This document shows positions 58,801 to 64,000 of a stretch of 64,000 bases of DNA, piece by piece. The notes under the pieces were generated by a model. The model had not been told where the DNA came from and made no database searches. It saw only the letters and a program-made list of their open reading frames with translations. The translations under genes and the position numbers were made by a program. Origin of the DNA: Amaranthus tricolor (Eukaryota; Streptophyta; Magnoliopsida; Caryophyllales; Amaranthaceae); NCBI RefSeq assembly GCF_026212465.1, contig NC_080053.1:6382506-6446505 (forward strand), in the 5' to 3' direction. How positions within the stretch are numbered: position 1 is the stretch's first letter; each line of letters begins with the position of its first letter.

Positions 58801-61690
58801 TGTGTAATTTAATTTAATTACTTAGTTAATTTTTTTGCCCGTTTTGTCATAGTGATCGAGTCTTAGCATATAGTTTTTGTTTGTCTTGTCTTGACATCAA
58901 TGTATAATGACTTACACCTTGAACAATGATGTCATCAAATCATGTTGCATCTTCATGCCCCTTTGGATCCTCTAAGAGAATACGTTCAACTTAGAACTAT
59001 ATTATCTTCTGACTTTATGTGCTAAAGTAACGTTTATCTAACTTGTATGTTGTAACAATATGAATTTCATGTTACTTTAAGTATTAAATATGTTTTAAAA
59101 TTGAGCATGGAGCCTTTTAGCGAAAGTGTGCCCCTTGCATACGAAAAGAATGCGCCTTCGCCTTACGCCTTATGCCTTGGGAAAAAAGACCTTTTTGTGC
59201 CTTAGTGAACCTCGCGCCTCTTAAAACTAAGCCATCAACAAGAAGTGCTTCTTAATCATCTTCCTCAACAAAACCTAGGACAAAATCTTCGGTGTTTTTA
59301 ATATCCTTTCTTCTGCCATCCTTCAAGCTCCTTATTCTCTTGAAGTTGTTCTGTATCTCTTTTCACATCATTTGAATGTGACCCTTCTTCTTATAATAGC
59401 AACACCCCTTGTTACTATTATTTAAACTATATTTCTATAGCTCTTAGGAAAAGAAGAGAAAAGGAGAAAAGCTTGACAAACAAGTTCATTGAATGTGTTA
59501 ACGTGATTTTGCATACTTGTATCATCCTCCTTCATGAGTTGATACAACTCACATCTCAAACGAAGTTTGTTGGTGAGAGACTTCGAAGTATACATGGTTT
59601 GAAGTTTCTCCAACAACACATTGGGATCCGTCCATCAAGTAGTTGCACTCGATTTCATGTGCAATTGTTAAGGCTGAGCAAAACTATATGATGATCCAAA
59701 AATCCATAGACTCGATTTGATATCTAATTCAAATCTACGATATCTTGTTCAAATTATAATTCAGATTGAATATGCGATTTAAAAATTCGAATATTAGACA
59801 TCAAATTTTTGAAATTCGAATATCCAAATATCCGACTTTTTTTAATAGCAGATATCCGACATTATTTCAAATAGTTGGATATCAGATATCCACATATATA
59901 AGTCAATTCGAATATTCGATATTAATAAGAATAAAATAATATTTAGAAAAAAACATTTTGGCGAAATTTGAATGTCGAATATTGGATATTTTGGATATCG
60001 AAATCCGAATATTTTCAAATATCCGAGTCCATTCGGATAGCGGATATGCAGATTTTTGGATATCGGATATCCGATTCGACTGCATGTTTGTCATCGAATA
60101 TCCAATTTCGCTTCCCCTAGCAATTGCAAGCCATATAGTGCTCATTTTCTTCTTCTTCATGAATACCTACTTCTCCTCCTCCAAAGATGTAGGCCTTGCT
60201 TTCCCAAGTGTAACAACAATACCTTATTGAACCATCAAGTCTTCAACCGAACACTTTCACACCGAAAAGTTCATCTTTCGATCAAACAATGGAATATGGA
60301 ACCTTGTTCCATCACCCATCTTGTTTATTCACCAAAATCTTTACTTCACTCACCAAAATACCCAAGAAACTCAACAAGCTCTTATACCAATTGAAATGAA
60401 AGCTAAATGACCTCATTTTGATGAAAAACAACAAGAAAAACAAAGGGAAAAACAGAGTACACACTAATGGACACATTAAACACAAAAGAAAGAACACAAA
60501 AGTTATTTAAGGGTGTCTTGGACACTTACCCCTCAAAATAGATTGTATTTCATTAATAATTCAACAAATACAAAAATTAAACAACTCTCACAATACTTGA
60601 GAATAACCTCTTAAGCTCAAAGATCTCACATTTGATGGAGATCACACACTCTCTGATACAAAAGCACTCTAGGTTTCCCAAACCCTTTTCCCTTGTATTA
60701 GCCTCCTCTTGATTGATTCTATATCTGATTTAGGATCAATATATAGCCCCCAAACATTTAGAATATTCATATCCATTAGAGAAAATTGTCCACGGCGTAT
60801 CAGGCATAACAAAAACTCGAAAATGGCCATGTGATGCTCGAACGAGCAGCATGAGACCCTTCACCGACTACAGCAGCTTCGTGCCTCGTTCAAGGCACCC
60901 CTCATGCACACCTTGCCTCGATCAAGGCATACCTCGTGCACTTGTTCAAGGCACTCATTGCCTTCTTCAAGGCAACCTTCAAGAAGCTCTCTTTTAAGCT
61001 TCAACCAGACCTTCAACCAAGATTCCAGAAATTAAATGCTCATGCCCAATTGCAACACCATCCATAGTGCATGTTATGGTGTGACTTGTGAGCAACAAGG
61101 TGATCAAAGACACCTCCATCACCCAGTCATTTAGTTCTTGGCACAACAACAAAATTTTTAAAAAAAAATCAATAAATAAGTTCAAATTACCAGCATTAGG
61201 AGGAGGCACTTTCGCAAACTCCCAAGTCCTATAATCTGCAGGTTTCGGCCGCTGAAACTTAACTCCCGGCAATTGATTAGTCCTTTGATTAAACCGCGAA
61301 TTTCTTCCTCTATAACTGTAATTACCACCAGCATCACTATTTGACGAAGAATTCAAACTCTGACAATTATTAATAATCGGGCGAAAATCGTTATTTCTTC
61401 GAAAATTTGAATGTGCATCATATAAAGATTGAAAATGTGAGTCTCCGGAAATAGACGGTGTGCGATTAGAGAAACTCCGGCGACCTCGACTACCACGGCC
61501 TTCTCTGAACTGCAAATGGAGAAGAGAGAGAGAGAGAGAGTAAGAAGATGTGAGAGAGAAAGAGAAGAGTGATAAGTGAGAAAGATACCGGAGGTCGAGG
61601 AAAGGAGGACATGGCAAAGGTGAGTGTAGGAGGAGAGTCGACGAACACAGCAGCGATGCGGTGAAGAGAGAATGATGAAGCTTGTCGCAT
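40885..61690 (-). CDS. CCR4-6: CCR4-type endonuclease/exonuclease/phosphatase protein (CCR4 homolog 6-like)
   Basis: Sixteen exons in phase give 750 residues: 61690-61589, 61509-61191, 57472-57309, 54617-54552, 46596-46544, 46405-46324, 46228-46182, 45591-45510, 44021-43929, 43852-43820, 43735-43644, 43555-42819, 42738-42584, 41967-41882, 41776-41692, 40941-40885. The family removes poly(A) tails from mRNA. In order: a Ser/Arg/Asn-rich N-terminus (GRGSRGRRSFSNRT), FVVLSYNILADYLA, the catalytic Glu in CFQEVDRF (split by an intron), GCAIFWR, VVICNIHVLYNP, VVLCGDFNCTP, then a 245-residue Ser/Asn/Glu-rich insert from the long exon, and finally GTVDYIWRSEGL and WGSDHIALASEL. The EEP residues (E, D/N, D, H) are all present. 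The length is close to Arabidopsis CCR4 homolog 6. Introns 3 and 4 carry LTR and foldback elements. Confidence 0.93.
47438..51725 (+). mobile_element. Ty1/Copia retrotransposon in CCR4 intron 4, perfect TSD
   Basis: LTRs 47438-47616 and 51551-51725 (179 and 175 bp, roughly 90% or more alike by eye) begin TGTAGGAAAGTAAATATTCA and end ATTCA. ACTAA is duplicated exactly (47433-47437, 51726-51730). The primer-binding site TGGTATCAGAGCC follows the left LTR at once, and the polypurine tract TTGATGGGGAG precedes the right one. The short LTRs and short body suggest the Ale/Retrofit group, but that is tentative. It lies antisense to CCR4 in an intron of 7.95 kb. Confidence 0.95.
48340..51538 (+). pseudogene. 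Copia pol remnant: protease, integrase, RT, RNase H
   Basis: In order: protease site IFDCGATDTM (about 48380); GAG-pre-integrase HLRLGHPS (48775); integrase core with LRSDNGGEY and QQNGIAERKN (49000-49400); reverse transcriptase with WRYTIK-like start, SETCSPVAK and YMDDMIITG (49992-50729); RNase H with DADWAG and SSSEAEFWG (50981-51310); and a tail ending GIGDPKT. The order integrase-RT is that of Copia. It is broken: stops at 48650, 50727 and 51308, and a deletion near 50975. Upstream, 47640-48300, no gag domain or CCHC zinc knuckle can be seen, so it would need help in trans. Confidence 0.88.
51988..53698. mobile_element. Foldback element with 0.8-kb arms and exact 10-bp TSD
   Basis: Left arm 52041-52822 and right arm 52908-53698 are inverted copies. 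For example, ACTCGCGATTTGTAACATTG on the left faces its complement at 53627-53646, and CATTTAATGCACCAATACCA at 52510 faces its complement at 53200-53220. Ends are ATGGTGCAAAA (left) and TTTTTGCACCAT (right). GAATTCTCCC flanks the element exactly (51978-51987, 53699-53708). The left outer 53 bp (GGATCACGATAACAG, AAAAAATTCGGTT) reappears in the central spacer at 52825-52890. No ORF of note. A 9-10-bp TSD points to the Mutator superfamily. Confidence 0.88.
54893..56890 (+). mobile_element. Non-autonomous LTR retroelement in CCR4 intron 3
   Basis: LTRs 54893-55272 and 56614-56890 begin TGTAATA-ATTGGGTATAA and share the ends GCAA(A/G)CCTTTCGAAAGCTTG and CTATTGAATCAATAAACTCT. Flanks TATCA and TATTA differ by one base. 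A worn primer site GGGTATCAAAGCC follows the left LTR. The interior has no pol domains. Next to the right LTR is CACCTTAAGGTAAGGTGGAA, nearly the same as at the equivalent place of the element at 13208-15272, so the two are relatives although their LTRs differ. The left LTR is longer because it contains about 130 bp that is also present inside the element. Confidence 0.8.
58025..59235. repeat. Possible foldback element with GGCGC-rich ends
   Basis: The left end near 58030-58165 (GGGCCTAAGGCACGCTTAGG, CAAGGCGCATC) and the right end near 59110-59230 (AAGAATGCGCCTTCGCCTTA, CTCGCGCCTCTTAAAACTAA) are rich in AAGGCGC/GCGCCTT words in opposite orientation. Between them lies pyrimidine-rich sequence with no recognisable gene. 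Boundaries and class are unsure. Confidence 0.35.
59250..60990 (-). mobile_element. Copia remnant (LTR, primer site, gag) in CCR4 intron 2
   Basis: On the minus strand an LTR ending TTTCA at 60392 is followed by TTGGTATAAGAGC (60390-60378), a primer-binding site. A gag start follows (about 60300: RFHIPLFDRKMNFSVWK) and, after an interruption at 59695-60095, a gag core (59619-59422: LLEKLQTMYTSKSLTNKL and LYQLMKEDDTSMQNH). The rest of the element is missing. The LTR runs right to about 60990; its outer end was not fixed. Confidence 0.6.
59695..60095. mobile_element. AT-rich insertion with repeated ATATCCGA words
   Basis: The stretch is packed with GATATCCGA/TCGGATATC-type words in both orientations (for example TTTTGGATATCGGATATCCG) and interrupts the gag frame of the Copia remnant. 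Dense subterminal repeats of this kind are typical of hAT non-autonomous elements, but I could not define a TIR or 8-bp TSD. Confidence 0.4.
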
Positions 61691-61794
61691 TTGTGAGTTA
61701 ATAATTGATGAATTTTTTTGTGTTTGTTTTGTTTTTGTTTCCCTTTCTTGATTTTATTGAGATATTAAGCGTCAGCCAGTCAGGTGATAATTAA
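61691..61794 (-). promoter_or_regulatory. CCR4 5' leader between start codon and MULE
   Basis: Only 104 bp of non-MULE sequence precede the CCR4 start codon before the MULE's left TSD. Some or all of it should be 5' UTR. No TATA box is clear, so the promoter either lies within or beyond the MULE. Confidence 0.4.
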
Positions 61795-62098
61795 GGTAAT
61801 TATTATTTTTCGACACCTTTTTCATTTTATCGCCACCCCTCTAACAAAATTATCATATTACCCCTAGATTAAAAAAATTACAAAAATGCCACTTAACTTA
61901 GAAAATGTTTAAGAAATGTAAATGGCACTTAATAACATTGTTATCGCTTAATAATATTATTATCGGAATTATATATATATTGAATTTTCAGAGGCGTTAT
62001 GGTAGTATATTCGAATTCAAACACGATACCTTCTCTCTAAAAACTCTCTAAAAACACTACGTAAAGTTAAACAAGCTAGAACTCTAGATCGAATATCA

Positions 62099-63340
62099 AT
62101 GGCATACCAAGACGAGCATGATAACGATTCGGTAAGTAATTAATCGGTTCGATTTTTGCAAAAAAAAAAAATAGGAATGAAGTCGCACAAAACGTGCGAC
62201 TGGGAGTCGCACGTTTTGTGCGACTGCTTCCAATTTTTATTTTTTTTTTTTGTATTTGAATATATTAAAAAAAAATTAATAGAAGTCGCACAAAACGTGC
62301 GACTGTGCCTAGGCTGAGTCGCACAAAATGTGCGACTCAGCCTAGGCACAGTCGCATGTTTTGTGCGACTTCTGTTAAATTTTTTTTTTTTTTTTTGAAC
62401 TTCGAATTATAAAATTTATTTTGTTTAATTAAATTATTTTATTTTAATCTATTGTTGTGCTATAATAATGGTATTTTTTTTATAATTATTTTGTAGAAAT
62501 AATTATTTTTTAAGTTATTATTATTTGATATATTATGATAATGTTATTATAATTATTATTTGCAGGACTTTGAAAATTTAGGAGATAATATAGATTATTC
62601 TGATAGATTTGTTACCGATAGAGAATTTGATTCTGTAGATGATTTACATGCTTGGGCTAATAAGATAGCACTAACAATTGGATTTCAATTTACACGTGCT
62701 TCATATAAAAAAAAAAGAAGGGCGTTCTAGAGTGAGTCTGTACTTAAGATGTCACCGCTACGATAAAAGAAGTGTTGATTTGCATAACTTAGACAATGCT
62801 GCCCGACCTGGTTCCAAAAGTAGGGGTTGTGGGTGTAAATTTATGATTTTAGGAACTAGTCGTAACCCAAAGGAAAGACCTTGGACGGTTAGAGTGTTTC
62901 CTGGTGAAAAAGGAATACATAACCACCCGTTCTTCATGTACAGAGATGGTCAAATAAGAGTAAATAGGATGACTGTGGATATCAGGCAGCACATACGAGA
63001 TCTAAGTGCAACTGGCATGCAACCAGCATTTATAATGTCTTCAATTAGAAGAAATTTTCCTCGTTTTTATGCTAGTATGAATCAAATTTACAATGTGAGA
63101 CAGTCAATCAGGAGAGAAGAGATGGATGGTAGGACTCCTCTTCAACACTGTCTGTATATGGCCACGTAGCATAATTATGTAGTTTGGAGGGACTTGGATA
63201 GTGAGGATCAGTTGACTAGATTATTGATTGCGAATCCAACTTCTATCCAGATGCTACGTTCGTGGCCCCATGTTGTGTTGATAGACACAACGTACAAAAC
63301 GAATAAGCAAATTGGCCCCTTTGCGAAATCATTGGAATGA
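62099..63340 (+). pseudogene. MULE transposase, N-terminal half, frameshifted
   Basis: Exon 1 (62099-62131, MAYQDEHDNDS) ends at a GTAAGT donor; exon 2 starts at 62565 after TTGCAG. The sequence is a FAR1/MURA-type N-terminus: VSLYLRCHRYDKRS, a Cys-rich GCGCKF, ERPWTVRVFPGEKGIHNHPF, then the start of the catalytic region VVLIDTTYKTNK with the first acidic residue. Three breaks are seen: one extra A in the A10 run at 62707-62716, a stop at 63167-63169, and an indel near 63325 before EIIGMTH. The rest of the DDE domain is deleted. The relic at 5020-8303 is a second copy. Confidence 0.78.
62179..62371. repeat. Palindromic GTCGCAC modules in the MULE intron
   Basis: Units of the type GTCGCACAAAACGTGCGAC, themselves able to fold, are paired head-to-head. 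One pair is at 62179-62226; a second set at 62283-62371 is an almost perfect 89-bp palindrome, with GTGCCTAGGCTGAG and its complement CTCAGCCTAGGCAC as inner arms. They stand between exons 1 and 2 of the transposase gene. Confidence 0.9.
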
Positions 63341-63480
63341 CGCACATTATCATGTAAATCAATAACTACTTCTTACAATAACATTATCATAATACATTTT
63401 ATTACAACATTTACTAAATAACATTAACTAACAACAAACTCTTTCAAAAATTTAAAAAAAAAAAGAAAAAAAAAATAATG

Positions 63481-63556
63481 AAATGGATTCGGCACAGTCG
63501 CACAAAACGTGCGACTGTACAGTTGCACGTTTTGTGCGACTGTGCCGAACCCATTT
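63481..63556. repeat. 76-bp palindrome of the GTCGCAC type near the MULE right end
   Basis: AAATGGATTCGGCACAGTCG runs into GTCGCACAAAACGTGCGAC, a GTACAG centre, then the complementary arm ending GTGCCGAACCCATTT. Only a few mismatches are visible. Confidence 0.9.
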
Positions 63557-63916
63557 TATTATTATTATTATTTTTTCCTTCGATTGATTTAAAAAAAAAC
63601 TTACCTCGAATTTTTGTTGAGGACTTTGATTCCAAAGTTTTAGCTCCGCTTAATTTTATGTGAAGAATTTGAGTTTATGGAAGTGATGAAAGTGTTATTG
63701 AGTGGATTTGAAGTGTTTTTATAGAAGTTATAAGCTTAGTGGCATTTTCGTAATTTTTTAAATTTCAGGGGTAAAGTCGTAATTTCATTCGAGGGGGGGT
63801 GGCGATAAAATGAAAATGGTGGCGACAAATAAGAATCGGGATAATTAATTCAATCTCCCGGCTGCAGTTTGCAGTTTGCACGTTTGCATCAATGCATCTA
63901 GTTTTCATCCTTTGTA

Positions 63917-64000
63917 CTCCCTTCGTCAGCATTTAATTTGAAGTATTTTTTATTTTAGTCTGTTCTATTTAATTTACATTATTTCATTTTTATATTATAG
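63917..64000. mobile_element. Left end of a further Stowaway-type MITE, cut by window edge
   Basis: TA followed by CTCCCTTCGTCAGCATTTAA has the Stowaway terminal signature. The other end is outside the window. Confidence 0.45.

Larger units (their letters stand above)
61795..63839 (+). mobile_element. MULE with exact 9-bp TSD next to the CCR4 5' end
   Basis: Terminal inverted repeats of about 100 bp: the left reads GGTAATTATTATTTTTCGAC...CATTTTATCGCCACC and the right (inverted) CCGATTCTTATTTGTCGCCA...CATTTTATCGCCACC. Both end in TACCCCT...AAATGCCACT. GATAATTAA is duplicated exactly (61786-61794, 63840-63848). The interior has a broken transposase gene (62099-63340) and several GTCGCAC palindromes, one set in its intron and one near the right end. 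The transposase is cut short, so this copy cannot move itself. Confidence 0.9.

Noticed and set aside
62179..62371. CRISPR-like array of short palindromic repeats
   Set aside because: Eukaryotic nuclear context, no regular unique spacers, no cas genes, and the units lie inside a MULE intron as nested palindromes.

Overview
The window is nuclear DNA from a flowering plant, almost certainly a eudicot. It is AT-rich, the genes have many GT-AG introns, and the gene set is plant-specific: a Shaker K+ channel with ankyrin and KHA domains, the PSII antenna protein CP29, and a plastid DXS homologue. I cannot name the species from sequence alone. An Amaranthaceae/Caryophyllales origin is only an impression from the repeat types.

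Five host genes are visible, and every exon junction below was checked for reading phase. They are: (1) an AKT1-type K+ channel, + strand, 266-4398, lacking its 5' exons beyond the window; (2) RPT6, the 26S proteasome ATPase, + strand, 9255-18380, 410 aa; (3) a class-III DXS-like protein, + strand, 23168-29551, 718 aa, full length but without most residues DXS uses for catalysis; (4) LHCB4 (CP29), + strand, 38757-39890, 288 aa; (5) a CCR4-type nuclease (CCR4 homolog 6-like), - strand, 40885-61690, 750 aa in 16 exons, spread over about 21 kb because its introns are full of transposons. LHCB4 and CCR4 are convergent. The five genes do not form a pathway; the window is ordinary euchromatin with house-keeping and photosynthesis genes.

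The rest is an unusually readable transposon record. Several insertions still carry exact target-site duplications (TSDs): a 290-bp SMART/TRIM (5374-5663, GCTAT); a 2.3-kb solo LTR (5672-8004, ATCTC); a non-autonomous LTR element in an RPT6 intron (13208-15272, TCTTT); a MULE beside a (TA)n tract (30504-33102, TATATAATT); a Copia element in CCR4 intron 4 (47438-51725, ACTAA); a 1.7-kb foldback element in the same intron (51988-53698, GAATTCTCCC); and a MULE ending about 105 bp upstream of the CCR4 start codon (61795-63839, GATAATTAA). The SMART and the solo LTR are nested in an older, minus-strand MULE transposase of the same family as the 61.8-kb MULE. Both MULE copies carry unusual palindromic modules built on GTCGCAC/GTGCGAC. 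There is also a MULE-like element carrying a host-like gene fragment (37277-38425), RTE-type LINE remnants, an RPA1-like relic and Stowaway-type MITEs.

Most worth a second look: the DXS pseudoenzyme, the palindromic modules in the MULE introns, the nested MULE/SMART/solo-LTR locus, the near-perfect long inverted repeat inside the CCR4 intron, and two non-autonomous LTR elements that keep what looks like the very end of a chromovirus pol gene as their 3' end.
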